Positions 27,718 through 36,625 of a stretch of DNA of 64,000 nucleotides are shown here, in pieces (the stretch's first letter is position 1; each line of letters starts with the position of its first letter). The stretch is from Terriglobia bacterium (GTDB taxonomy: Bacteria; Acidobacteriota; Terriglobia; Terriglobales; Acidobacteriaceae), in NCBI GenBank assembly GCA_021325035.1, contig JAJPHW010000062.1, forward strand, positions 1-64,000, given 5' to 3'. A program made the position numbers and the translations under genes. The notes beneath the pieces were generated by a model that saw only the letters and a program-made list of their open reading frames with translations, was not told the origin of the DNA and did no database searches.

Positions 27718-28404
27718 TTATTTTGCTTGTTCAGGCTTTTTCATAACTGCCAATAATCGCTGCGCCCGGGCTCGTGCCACATTCACGAGAGACGAATCCG
27801 CGGAAATTTTTTGCAAAACTGGAGTAAGGATATCTAATTCCCCAAGGCTTCCCCTGCTATTTTCCTCTTCTACAGTTTTGAGTTCGTCATCCAGCGCCAG
27901 CTTCTGATAGCGAAACGCATATTCCAGCCGTCTTTGGGACTCCAGCGTCATCGCAATCGATTGGAAAATCCGCGTCAAATCCTGTACTGCGGATATCGAG
28001 GAATAGTTGTAAGTCGCCGCTGTGCTGCGCCGCGAGTCTTTGTAGGTCAATGTTTTCTTGCCCATGACGGCGAGCTTCTTACCAGAATCAATTTGCCCCT
28101 CAAAATACTTTGCCTGGACTGCAAGCGCGAAAATACGCACACGCGTTTTCTCGCTGACGACAAAATCAAACCGATAAGGATCATCATCCGAATCTTTGGT
28201 GAGCTTACCGGTCGAGTCATAAGACGCCGCACCATCATCGGCAACGGAAAGAAAATAATGATCGGGATTTGAACCGGGAAAATCGCAAGTAAACGTTACG
28301 GTGGCTACATCCTTCTGTAGGGTTTGTTGGGAAAAAGATGCTGAGCAGAGTAAAAAAGTAAAAACTGCAACGGCCAATCGGCAACGCATGAACTCAAATC
28401 CCAT
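27718..28404 (-). CDS. secreted hypothetical protein downstream of ruvC
   Basis: The ATG at 28404 overlaps the ruvC stop (TGATG), and an inner ATG at 28389 is an equally possible start. Either way an N-terminal signal peptide follows (RCRLAVAVFTFLLCSASFSQQ), so the about 205-residue mature protein is exported. I do not recognise a named family. The middle is beta-rich with KKLAVMGKKTLTYKD, and the C-terminal half is helical with TLESQRRLEYAFRYQKLALDDELK. Translational coupling to a recombination gene is probably a consequence of gene packing rather than function. Confidence 0.7.
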   Translation of the reverse strand: MGFEFMRCRLAVAVFTFLLCSASFSQQTLQKDVATVTFTCDFPGSNPDHYFLSVADDGAASYDSTGKLTKDSDDDPYRFDFVVSEKTRVRIFALAVQAKYFEGQIDSGKKLAVMGKKTLTYKDSRRSTAATYNYSSISAVQDLTRIFQSIAMTLESQRRLEYAFRYQKLALDDELKTVEEENSRGSLGELDILTPVLQKISADSSLVNVARARAQRLLAVMKKPEQAK

Positions 28405-28907
28405 CACAGCACAACAGCATGCTGTCGGGCCAGCGTAGCGGAGGTATGCAAATGGCAAATCGCAATCGCCAAGGCGTCAGCCGCATCCGGCGGTTCCGGA
28501 ATCTCCACCAATCGCAACAACCGCGCTACCATGTGCTGGACCTGCTGCTTCTCCGCGCGCCCATAACCCACTACGGCGGACTTGATGGTGAGAGGGGCAT
28601 ACTCCGCAACCGTAAGCCCCGCCGACGATGCGGCCAGCATGGCAACGCCCCGAACCTGCCCCAGCTTCAAAGCTGATTTTGCGTTCAGCGCGTAAAACAC
28701 ATCTTCAATGGCAACGTTGTCGGGCTGATGTTCCACAATGATTGCTCCCAATCGTTGAAAAATTGTGGACAGACGTTCAGGCAAGGATGTGCGCGAAGAA
28801 AGCTTTATAGCGCCGCAGGTCAGGCAGATCAGGCGATCATCATGACCGAGTTCGACTACACCGTAACCTGTATATTCCGTGCCGCAATCAATTCCAAGAA
28901 CCCGCAT
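28404..28907 (-). CDS. ruvC: crossover junction endodeoxyribonuclease RuvC
   Basis: This 167-residue Holliday-junction resolvase has the RNase-H-like acidic residues: D7 in LGIDCGTEYTGYG, the glutamate of VAIEDVF, and the aspartates of DAADALAIAICH near the C-terminus. It cuts four-way junctions during recombination with RuvAB, neither of which is in the window. The ATG at 28907 gives the usual length. It is followed with overlap by a secreted-protein gene. Confidence 0.95.
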   Translation of the reverse strand: MRVLGIDCGTEYTGYGVVELGHDDRLICLTCGAIKLSSRTSLPERLSTIFQRLGAIIVEHQPDNVAIEDVFYALNAKSALKLGQVRGVAMLAASSAGLTVAEYAPLTIKSAVVGYGRAEKQQVQHMVARLLRLVEIPEPPDAADALAIAICHLHTSATLARQHAVVL

Positions 28908-28961
28908 CAGGAAAAGTCTAGCACTATAGCGTGCATTGCTTCGTGCAAGTTATGGTTATAC

Positions 28962-31163
28962 CTAGTTGTTCTGATCAAACAACTCAGAGCGGTCGATTTT
29001 CTCGCCCTTAAAAAATACGTCCGACACTCGTTCAATCGCGTTGATGTCTTCCAGAGGGTTTCCATCCACCAGCACTAAGTCTGCATCGTGCCCAGGCTGA
29101 ATTATGCCGATGTGATCATCGGCTCGAAGTGCGCGGGCTGCGTTGTAAGTTGCCGCCTGCAACGCTGCGGGAGCAGGAATCCCAGCACTGACCCACAACT
29201 CTACTTCATGTTGAACGGTAGGCCCGTGGATCACCAGATAGTTTCCCGCATCGCTCCCAGTTATCAGCGCAACACCCCGTTTATAGGCGTTTAGCAGGTT
29301 CTGCGTACCTATTTTCAAATCGAAGGGAAATTTTGCGATGCGTTCCCGCATTTCTTTCGACTCGTCGGAAGTCAAATCCTTTTCAGTTTGCGATAACAAT
29401 CCAGCCGGCCCCACTTGCTGCACCAGCGAACGTTTCAAGAGATCAGATTTCCCTGCCGCCAAATCTCGGAATGCTTCGCCCACACTCAATGTTGGATCAT
29501 AAAACGTCTTCTGAGCCACCATCTTGTCGAGCAGAGCTTCCGGAATCTGATCCCGAAACGATCCATGCTCAATCGAATCCGCTCCAGCCGCCAGAGCATC
29601 TCCCACGTCTCTGGTATCGCCGGTATGTACAGCCGCTGGAAGATGATCCGCGTGCGCCTGCTGAACAATGGCGTCCAGTAGCGCCACATCCATGCGGTTG
29701 TACACGATAGATCCGCCGCCCGATTCCATGATGGATTTCACACAATCCACACCCGCCTGCCGTACCTCATCCACCATGCGACGGGCCTCGTCTGCCGTCT
29801 TGGGTAAACGTACAAACTGCGCTTCAAATTGAGTTCGCATCGTTTGTGGCAGAGCTTTGAAGTATTCCGTCCCATGACCGCCCTCGGTCGTAAAAAGAGG
29901 CCCACAGGCATAAAGATACGAGCCTAGTCTCTCTCCACTGTTTACGATCGAGCGTACTTTGAGGCTCGCATCCAGAGGATCGCCCACGCTCCGCACGGAG
30001 GTGACGCCGCTATAAAGGTACGCGGCCAAGTGCCGTTCCATCTCCGCATTGATGTCGAACTTGTAATCGTCGGGATAGGACCCGCCCGGCGCCGCCAAGT
30101 GTACGTGAACATCAATTAAACCCGGCAGTACCGTCTTGCCTGCCGCTTCCAGCGGTGTTGCATTCACGCTTTTCGGATCAGGTCCAGATCCTTCATAAAC
30201 TTCAGCAATTTTTCCGCGGCGAATGAGTATGGCTCCTTGCTCGATGACACGGCCATCGCCGACGAAAATTCGCGCGCCACGAATCAGGTAATTCTCATTG
30301 CGCGCAAGCTGGCGTGCCAGGATCTTGGTTTTGGCAACGTTCTGCTTGGTGTGAGCCTGCCATGTGCCAAGCAAGAAGAAGGGCAGCAGCACCGCGACAA
30401 TCCACAGCTTTGCGGAGCCCTTAATTTTCTCTTCTTTTTCCCAGCGAAATAGTTTGTAGGAGATGAACAGGCCTAAAATAATCGTCAGAACCAGTGCGCC
30501 GGCAGCCTGATAGTTCGCAAAGAAATTCTCGCCACGCAACATCATGCCTTGCATACCCGAAACAAGATAAGTCGCGGGCAAAAACTGCGTCAGCGTCAGC
30601 AACCACGATGGAAATAGAGACGATGGAAATGTGGCACCGCTCAACAGCAGCATGGGCAAGTAAATCAGCTGCACGATGATCTGGCTTTCCTGCATCGAGT
30701 TGGCTACTGAAGCCAAAATCATCCCAATGGCGCGAAAGGCCATGATGCCCAGAGAAATAAAGAAGAAAATCGAAAGATAGCTCTGCGGCCAGGGCATGTT
30801 GTAGCCGAAATGCGCCACGGCAAACATGAACATCACGAATGGCATGAAGAGCAACCAGCCCGTGATGGTTGCTGCGACTAGAATCGGAGCCGGCGTGATG
30901 GGAGTAACTTTGTAGCGGCGCAAGACGTTGGCTTCGCGCTCCTGCACCGCGCGCATACCGGCACCAAACAAGCCATTTCCCAGAATTCCGAGGATCGTCA
31001 CCATGGTGACCACTTGCGTCATCGCACCGCCGCGGTCGCCGTGTAGAATCTGGCCAAATGTAACAAGAAAGATTAACGGAAAAAGATAGTTAAAGAAGAT
31101 GACGGACTTCTGGCGAAGCGCCAGCTTCAGATCCATCCTCGTAATGGCAAGATAACTTTTCAT
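28962..31163 (-). CDS. ABC-2 permease fused to a metal-dependent amidohydrolase
   Basis: One uninterrupted 733-residue frame joins two proteins. Residues 1-245 are an ABC-2-type exporter permease with six hydrophobic segments (about 21-40, 50-70, 93-118, 129-153, 161-178, 219-239). An extra helix follows at about 252-268. Residues 290-733 are an imidazolonepropionase-like amidohydrolase with a full metal-ligand set: H353 and H355 (DVHVH), K476, H513, H533 and D638 (GSDAG). With the cytoplasmic N-terminus usual for ABC-2 permeases, seven helices would place the enzyme in the periplasm. The ATPase partner lies 13 bp upstream. The substrate is unknown. Confidence 0.88.
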   Translation of the reverse strand: MKSYLAITRMDLKLALRQKSVIFFNYLFPLIFLVTFGQILHGDRGGAMTQVVTMVTILGILGNGLFGAGMRAVQEREANVLRRYKVTPITPAPILVAATITGWLLFMPFVMFMFAVAHFGYNMPWPQSYLSIFFFISLGIMAFRAIGMILASVANSMQESQIIVQLIYLPMLLLSGATFPSSLFPSWLLTLTQFLPATYLVSGMQGMMLRGENFFANYQAAGALVLTIILGLFISYKLFRWEKEEKIKGSAKLWIVAVLLPFFLLGTWQAHTKQNVAKTKILARQLARNENYLIRGARIFVGDGRVIEQGAILIRRGKIAEVYEGSGPDPKSVNATPLEAAGKTVLPGLIDVHVHLAAPGGSYPDDYKFDINAEMERHLAAYLYSGVTSVRSVGDPLDASLKVRSIVNSGERLGSYLYACGPLFTTEGGHGTEYFKALPQTMRTQFEAQFVRLPKTADEARRMVDEVRQAGVDCVKSIMESGGGSIVYNRMDVALLDAIVQQAHADHLPAAVHTGDTRDVGDALAAGADSIEHGSFRDQIPEALLDKMVAQKTFYDPTLSVGEAFRDLAAGKSDLLKRSLVQQVGPAGLLSQTEKDLTSDESKEMRERIAKFPFDLKIGTQNLLNAYKRGVALITGSDAGNYLVIHGPTVQHEVELWVSAGIPAPAALQAATYNAARALRADDHIGIIQPGHDADLVLVDGNPLEDINAIERVSDVFFKGEKIDRSELFDQNN

Positions 31164-31176
31164 GAGTACGCAGACA

Positions 31177-32100
31177 TCAATCCCTTAACCGTTTTCCTGT
31201 CATTTCGATAAAAACATCTTCCAATGTAGGTTTCTTCAACTGAACATCCACCAACTCCAGCCCGGCTTGATCAATCCATTTGATCAATTCAACCAGGGTG
31301 GTGGCTGGACGCTTCGAAATGACTACCAACGTTCGGCCAGTGTCATCCACGTTGCTCTCGATCATTTCGGCAAAGGCGGGACGTTGTGCCGGAATCGGCT
31401 TATCGCATGTGACCGAAATATGCGATGCGGCGCGGCTCTGCTGCTGCAAATTTTTCGGAGTGTCGAGTGCAATGATTTTTCCGGCATCCACAATCGCCAC
31501 ACGATCACACAAACGCTCTGCCTCTTCGATGTAATGGGTGGTCAGCAACACAGTGCGCTTCTCGCCACGCTGCTGCTCCAGCAATGTATGGATCTCGGCT
31601 CGTACCTGCGGATCAAGTCCTGTTGTCGGCTCATCCAGAAACAGCATGGATGGATCATTCACCAACGCCAAAGCGAGCGCCAGGCGCTGCTTTTGCCCGC
31701 CCGAAAGAGTTTCGTAGTAAGCATCGCGCTTTTCTTCGAGCTGCAAGCGCTTGAGCAGATCGTTCGAGTTCACTGTGCGGCTATAAAACGCGGAAAAAAG
31801 ATGGAGCGCTTCCTGCACACGCATCTTCCCCGGCAAATTGGTCGCCTGAAGACAAACGCCGATTCGGTCTTTAAGTTTTAGTGTCTGCTTTTCCGGGTCA
31901 AACCCTAGCACTCGCACATTTCCTGCCGTTCTCGGACGCAGCCCTTCAAGGATTTCGACTGTGCTGGTTTTTCCCGCGCCATTCGGGCCGAGCAGCCCAA
32001 ACACTTCGCCAGGCATGATCTCAAAATCAATGCCTTTTACAGCTTCGACATCTCCGTAGGCCTTGCGCAGACCCTGGACCACAATGGCTGGTTCACTCAT
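31177..32100 (-). CDS. ABC-2-type exporter ATP-binding protein
   Basis: This 307-residue ATPase has Walker A GPNGAGKT (residues 38-45), the signature LSGGQ (132-136), and Walker B MLFLDEP (152-158), followed by the H-loop in LLTTHYIEEAERLCD. The C-terminal extension with RPAFAEMIESNVD and LEDVFIEMTGKRLRD is typical of the DrrA/NatA exporter class. It drives export through the permease half of the fusion gene, which starts 13 bp after its stop. It is divergent from the VOC genes. Confidence 0.95.
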   Translation of the reverse strand: MSEPAIVVQGLRKAYGDVEAVKGIDFEIMPGEVFGLLGPNGAGKTSTVEILEGLRPRTAGNVRVLGFDPEKQTLKLKDRIGVCLQATNLPGKMRVQEALHLFSAFYSRTVNSNDLLKRLQLEEKRDAYYETLSGGQKQRLALALALVNDPSMLFLDEPTTGLDPQVRAEIHTLLEQQRGEKRTVLLTTHYIEEAERLCDRVAIVDAGKIIALDTPKNLQQQSRAASHISVTCDKPIPAQRPAFAEMIESNVDDTGRTLVVISKRPATTLVELIKWIDQAGLELVDVQLKKPTLEDVFIEMTGKRLRD

Positions 32101-32265
32101 GGGGAACTTCCCAGCCTACCGAACACTGCGTCTCCCGTCAAAAATATAGTCAATTTTTCTTCTCGCCAACTTTGATGACATGATGCAAAATTACAAGCTG
32201 TCCAGCGAATGGAGGAAATTTGCGACTCATCGGTGGATTTCTTTTGATAAGGCTGGCCCGCTAAT

Positions 32266-32712
32266 ATGCTCAAAACGCCAACTAAATCTGCTGTCAACGT
32301 TAGGCAGGTCGTGCCCTTCTTTCACGTGTCCAATATGGAGCAGTCGGTACGTTACTACACGGACGGCATCGGCTTCACCATGAAACACAAGTGGATCGTT
32401 GACGGCCAGCTGCGGTGGTGCTGGCTGGAACTCGGGGGCGCAGCCATCATGCTTCAGCAATTTCGTACCGAAGGCCATGACTCGTGGAAGCCTACAGGCA
32501 AGGCCGGCGAAGGCGTGGCTCTTTATTTCAATTGCGATGATGCCATCGCTTTTTATCACGACGTCAAATCTCGCCGAATCGAAGCATCGGAACCGCAAGT
32601 CGGCAATTCTATGTGGGAGACTTCCCTCTCCGACCCGGACGGTTATCGCATTAATTTCGTGAGTCCCACCGACGTGCCGGAAGATACGAAGCTATCGGAG
32701 ATAAAAGGCTGA
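32266..32712 (+). CDS. VOC superfamily (glyoxalase/bleomycin-resistance-like) protein
   Basis: This 148-residue protein shows the VOC beta-alpha-beta-beta-beta pattern, with VVPFFHVSNMEQSVRYYTDGIGF in the first module and SLSDPDGYRINFVSPT in the second, where metal-binding and substrate residues normally sit. Such proteins range from glyoxalases to antibiotic-binding proteins, and the substrate cannot be predicted here. No clear ribosome site precedes the ATG. The next gene, 5 bp downstream, is a second VOC protein. Confidence 0.8.
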   Translation: MLKTPTKSAVNVRQVVPFFHVSNMEQSVRYYTDGIGFTMKHKWIVDGQLRWCWLELGGAAIMLQQFRTEGHDSWKPTGKAGEGVALYFNCDDAIAFYHDVKSRRIEASEPQVGNSMWETSLSDPDGYRINFVSPTDVPEDTKLSEIKG

Positions 32713-32717
32713 ACAAC

Positions 32718-33083
32718 ATGCCTCCAACTTTGGCAAACGGAAAAATCTGTTATATCCAGATTCCGGCTACGGATATCGCGCAATCAGTGGAGTTTTACAA
32801 GAACGTCTTTGGCTGGGAGATCAGACAGCGGGGAGATGGATCATACGCCTTTGACGACGGCGTCGGACAAGTCAGCGGAACCTGGGTTCTCAATCGTCCG
32901 CCATCAACGCAACCCGGCCTGCTGATTTATGTAATGGTGGACAACGTTGCCGCCACCATACAACTCATCATCGCCAACGGCGGCGAAATTGCCCAGCCCA
33001 TAGGGGCCGATGCACCTGAAATTACGGCAAGATTCCGCGATCCGGGAGGGAATGTGCTTGGACTCTATCAAGAGCCCGGATGA
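32718..33083 (+). CDS. VOC superfamily protein
   Basis: This 121-residue protein has the VOC signature ICYIQIPATDIAQSVEFYKNVFGWEI and ends with FRDPGGNVLGLYQEPG, the glyoxalase-like terminal strand. It is closer to the short AraC-associated and CFP32-like VOC proteins than to its neighbour. AAAGG lies about 8 bp before the ATG. It is convergent with the ybdD-cstA pair, with no strong terminator in the 46-bp gap. Confidence 0.82.
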   Translation: MPPTLANGKICYIQIPATDIAQSVEFYKNVFGWEIRQRGDGSYAFDDGVGQVSGTWVLNRPPSTQPGLLIYVMVDNVAATIQLIIANGGEIAQPIGADAPEITARFRDPGGNVLGLYQEPG

Positions 33084-33129
33084 TAACTAGACAGCAAGTC
33101 TAATCACCAAGTTATTTCTCGAAAAATCC

Positions 33130-33294
33130 CTAGCAGCATTTGACTTTGCTCGCCAATTTCGTTTCTCTTTCTCGGAGAAACGCGGCATAACTCTCCTGCG
33201 TTACTTGCCCATCCTGTCCCAAAAATCTTGCATAGGCAGCCTCATCAAAAATCTCGCGCAGAGTGGCCACTAAAATCTGCCAGGCTCGTCTCAT
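33130..33294 (-). CDS. YbdD/YjiX-family small protein, CstA partner
   Basis: This 54-residue protein starts at the ATG at 33294, which overlaps the cstA stop (ATGA). It matches the YbdD/YjiX family: a helical [25 protein letters not shown] core with the family pattern of aromatics and a short charged tail ([16 protein letters not shown]). In other bacteria this family is encoded directly after cstA-type pyruvate/peptide transporters and is thought to modulate them. Position and sequence both fit. Confidence 0.82.
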   Translation of the reverse strand: MRRAWQILVATLREIFDEAAYARFLGQDGQVTQESYAAFLRERETKLASKVKCC

Positions 33295-35309
33295 GCTTCC
33301 TCCACAAACGCTGTCATCACAAATGGCGCCTCGCTCACCCGGGCCGCTTTCTTGCCGGAGAGCACGCGCATCCACTCCTTCGCCGACTCAAACAGAATCA
33401 GCGTCACCAGAAAAATCAGAATGCCCGTCACCCAGGCGTCGAGGCAGTCGTTGAAGATGAGCCGAGGATTGGTCACGGTGCGGGCGTGCGCCAGAAACCC
33501 AATCCGCGGATTGACATCAAAAATCTTGTGCCAGGATGCTGTGAACGTCACCGCCACCAGCCAAACCAGCGGCATCAGCGTCACCCAGGCGTAGCGTACC
33601 CGTCCCATCTTGATGACGATTGTCGTCGCGACACATAGCGCAACCGTTGCCAGCAATTGATTCGCGATGCCAAACAAAGGCCATAGCGAATTAATTCCTC
33701 CCAACGGATCTTTCACTCCCTGCCAAAGAAAATATCCCCATGCGCCCACGATCAGCGCACTAGTGGCTAGAACCGACGGATACCAACTTGTCCGCCCAAA
33801 CGGCTTCCATACATGTGCCAGCGCATCCTGCACCATGAAGCGTCCGACGCGCGTACCCGCATCAAGCACCGTCAAAATGAACAATGCCTCGAACATAATC
33901 GCGAAGTGGTACCACACGGCCATCACCGCTTGTCCGCCAAGGCTGTTAGAAAAAATATGCGCCATTCCCACGGCAAAGGCAGGCGCACCACCCGTCCGGT
34001 TATAGAGTGTCTGTTCGCCGACTGCGAGCGCCAACGCGTGCATATCGGCAGCCGAGGCCGGAAATCCCCAGTTCGTAATCGTCGCCGCAGCAGCTTCCGG
34101 TGTCTGCCCCACAATTCCCGCCGGACTGTTAATCGAAAAATAAATGCCTGGCTGCATAACGCACGCGGCAATTGTCGCCATGATCGCCACCATGGACTCG
34201 GCCATCATCGCGCCATAGCCGACCATGCGCGCTTCTGTTTCTCTACGAATCAATTTCGGTGTAGTACCGCTCGAAATCAGGGAATGAAATCCGCTAATCG
34301 CTCCGCAAGCGATCGTGATAAACGCGAACGGAAAAACGTTGCCTGCGAAGACCGGGCCCGAGCCGTCAATAAACCGCGTCAGCGGCGGCATGTGGAGTAC
34401 CGGATGCAACGCCAAAATTCCCAGAGCTAGCAACGCAATCGTTCCCAGCTTCACGAACGTGCTCAGATAATCTCGCGGAGCGAGCAGCAACCAAACTGGC
34501 ATGGCTGACGCTGCATAGCCATAAACGATAATCACGATCGCCAGTGTCGAAGCACTGAGAGTAAACCAAGGAGCAATATGTGAATTCTGAGAAACCCACT
34601 GCCCACCAAAGATCGCCAGTATCACCAGTAAAAAACCCAAGGCCGAAGTTTCCAAAACTTTGCCCGGACGCAATCTTCGCAAATACCATCCCATCAGCAG
34701 CGCAATGGGAATCGTCATGGCTATTGTGAACGTACCCCACGGACTCCCCTTAAGCGCATTGACGACGATCAGCGCTGCGACGCCGAGCAGAATCACGATG
34801 ATGGCGAGCACCGAAACATAAGCAACGAATCCACCAATCTTCCCAATTTCATCACGCGCCATCGCGGTCAAAGACTTTCCATTTCGCCGCACGGAGAAAA
34901 GCAATATGACGAAATCCTGCACGCATCCGCCAAAAACAGCGCCAGCTAAAATCCACAGTGTTCCCGGCAAATATCCAAACTGCGCTGCCAGCACCGGCCC
35001 CACCAATGGTCCCGGCCCGGCAATCGCAGCAAAATGGTGTCCGAAAACAACCCATTTGTTCGTCGGGACGAAATCCCGCCCATCTTCGAGCCGCTCGGCT
35101 GGAGTGGCTCTCATGGGATCGAGCGCCAGCACTTTCGCAGAAATAAACGCGCTATAAAAGCGGTACGCCAATGCATAGGTGCAGACGGCTGCTACCACCA
35201 GCCAAAGTGCATTGATTTCTTCACCGCGATGCAGCGCGATCGTCGCCAAAGCCAACGCCCCAGCGGAACCAACCAGCAACCAAATAAACCAGCGCAAATG
35301 TTTAGACAT
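33291..35309 (-). CDS. cstA: carbon starvation protein CstA
   Basis: This 672-residue membrane protein has more than 15 hydrophobic segments. It carries CstA blocks such as [44 protein letters not shown], and [14 protein letters not shown]. Family members take up peptides or pyruvate when carbon is scarce. The small YbdD gene follows with a 4-bp overlap. The 203-bp divergent spacer before pfkA is AT-rich and presumably holds its promoter. I see no obvious CRP site. Confidence 0.93.
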   Translation of the reverse strand: MSKHLRWFIWLLVGSAGALALATIALHRGEEINALWLVVAAVCTYALAYRFYSAFISAKVLALDPMRATPAERLEDGRDFVPTNKWVVFGHHFAAIAGPGPLVGPVLAAQFGYLPGTLWILAGAVFGGCVQDFVILLFSVRRNGKSLTAMARDEIGKIGGFVAYVSVLAIIVILLGVAALIVVNALKGSPWGTFTIAMTIPIALLMGWYLRRLRPGKVLETSALGFLLVILAIFGGQWVSQNSHIAPWFTLSASTLAIVIIVYGYAASAMPVWLLLAPRDYLSTFVKLGTIALLALGILALHPVLHMPPLTRFIDGSGPVFAGNVFPFAFITIACGAISGFHSLISSGTTPKLIRRETEARMVGYGAMMAESMVAIMATIAACVMQPGIYFSINSPAGIVGQTPEAAAATITNWGFPASAADMHALALAVGEQTLYNRTGGAPAFAVGMAHIFSNSLGGQAVMAVWYHFAIMFEALFILTVLDAGTRVGRFMVQDALAHVWKPFGRTSWYPSVLATSALIVGAWGYFLWQGVKDPLGGINSLWPLFGIANQLLATVALCVATTIVIKMGRVRYAWVTLMPLVWLVAVTFTASWHKIFDVNPRIGFLAHARTVTNPRLIFNDCLDAWVTGILIFLVTLILFESAKEWMRVLSGKKAARVSEAPFVMTAFVEEA

Positions 35310-35404
35310 GTGGACTTTAGAAGTTGTTAATCAAACCCTCGATCACTCTCTACATAACAATTAATAATCGCGCAATAAAATCGTTATTCTACGGCCAAAT
35401 TCAC

Positions 35405-35416
35405 TCACTTTAGTGA
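35405..35416. promoter_or_regulatory. short palindrome in the cstA-pfkA spacer
   Basis: TCACT-TT-AGTGA lies in the AT-rich divergent region between cstA and the phosphofructokinase gene. Both genes serve central carbon metabolism, so a shared operator is conceivable, but the site is short and could be chance. Confidence 0.2.
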
Positions 35417-35512
35417 TAACCTAAAAGCTCCGTGAGAAGAAAGAGTTGCGCGGCCGTGTATCCGCGCGTCGAATTTTAACTTCCAACTGTACTACCTTTC
35501 CAGGAGCGGGAA

Positions 35513-36577
35513 ATGAAAATTGGCATCCTCACCGGTGGGGGCGATTGCCCAGGACTCAACGCAGTCATCCGTGCAGTCGTTCGCAAAGGATACTTCCATT
35601 ACGGCGATCAATTTGTCGGATTTCTGGAGGGCTGGCGTGGCGTACTGGAAAACAAGACCATGACGCTTGACCTCTCGGCGGTCGGCGGAATTCTACCGCG
35701 AGGCGGGACGATTCTTCGCACTTCCCGCACCAATCCCGCCAAGCGCGAAAATGGCCTCGACACCTGCATTGCTACTCTAAAGAAAAATAGTTTGGATGCG
35801 CTCATCGCGATCGGCGGCGACGACACGCTTTCTGTCGCCAAGAAGCTCCACGACAAGGGCGTAAGCGTAGTGGGCGTGCCCAAGACGATAGACAACGATC
35901 TTGCTGGCACCGATTACACCTTCGGCTTCGATACCGCGGTTCAAATCGCGACCGAAGCCATTGATCGTGTTCACACCACAGCCGAAGCCCACAATCGTGT
36001 GATGATCGTCGAAGTCATGGGAAGGGATGCCGGATGGATCGCAATTCATAGCGGCATCGCAGGCGGAGCTGACGTCATCCTGATTCCCGAGCAGCCCTTC
36101 GACATCGACGATATTGCCGAAACCATCCGTCAGCGGCACGCCCGCGGCCGTTACTTCAGTATCATCGTCGTCGCTGAAGGTGCACGCTTCTCCAGCAACA
36201 ATCAATCGTTAATTGCAGACGCGCCCAAAGACGAATTCGGTCACTCCCGGCTCGGCGGCGTCGCCACTACGCTGGCACAAGAAGTGGAAAAACGTACTGG
36301 AATCGAAACCCGCACTGTGATTCTTGGCCACGTGCAACGCGGCGGTTCACCCAGCGCCTTCGACCGCGTTCTCGCGACGCGTTATGGTCTGGGCGCGATT
36401 GAGATGGTCCATCGCGGAGAATTCGGGCGCATGGCAGCCCTGCGCGGAAATAAAATCGTTTCCGTGCCCATCGCAGACGCCATCGCCAAGAACCGCACCG
36501 TGGACCAGGAAATGATGAACGTGGCCGAAGGGATCTTGGAAAAACTTCCCGTGGAGCGGCAGCCGCAGTCAGCGTAG
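35513..36577 (+). CDS. pfkA: 6-phosphofructokinase, pyrophosphate-type active site
   Basis: This 354-residue group-III phosphofructokinase has TGGGDCPGLNAVIR, PRGGTILRTSR and the catalytic PKTIDNDLAGTDYTFGFDTA block. At the positions that separate donors, it has D104 in GGDDT and K124 in PKTIDND. ATP enzymes have Gly at both in E. coli PfkA; Asp104 and Lys124 mark pyrophosphate-dependent enzymes. It therefore probably uses PPi reversibly, though some members with this signature have been hard to classify. CCAGGAGCGGGAA before the ATG is a strong ribosome site. It is divergent from cstA. Confidence 0.94.
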   Translation: MKIGILTGGGDCPGLNAVIRAVVRKGYFHYGDQFVGFLEGWRGVLENKTMTLDLSAVGGILPRGGTILRTSRTNPAKRENGLDTCIATLKKNSLDALIAIGGDDTLSVAKKLHDKGVSVVGVPKTIDNDLAGTDYTFGFDTAVQIATEAIDRVHTTAEAHNRVMIVEVMGRDAGWIAIHSGIAGGADVILIPEQPFDIDDIAETIRQRHARGRYFSIIVVAEGARFSSNNQSLIADAPKDEFGHSRLGGVATTLAQEVEKRTGIETRTVILGHVQRGGSPSAFDRVLATRYGLGAIEMVHRGEFGRMAALRGNKIVSVPIADAIAKNRTVDQEMMNVAEGILEKLPVERQPQSA

Positions 36578-36625
36578 GACAGCTTCCGGTTGACTTGTAG
36601 CTGAACGACATAGAATGTTATTGGG

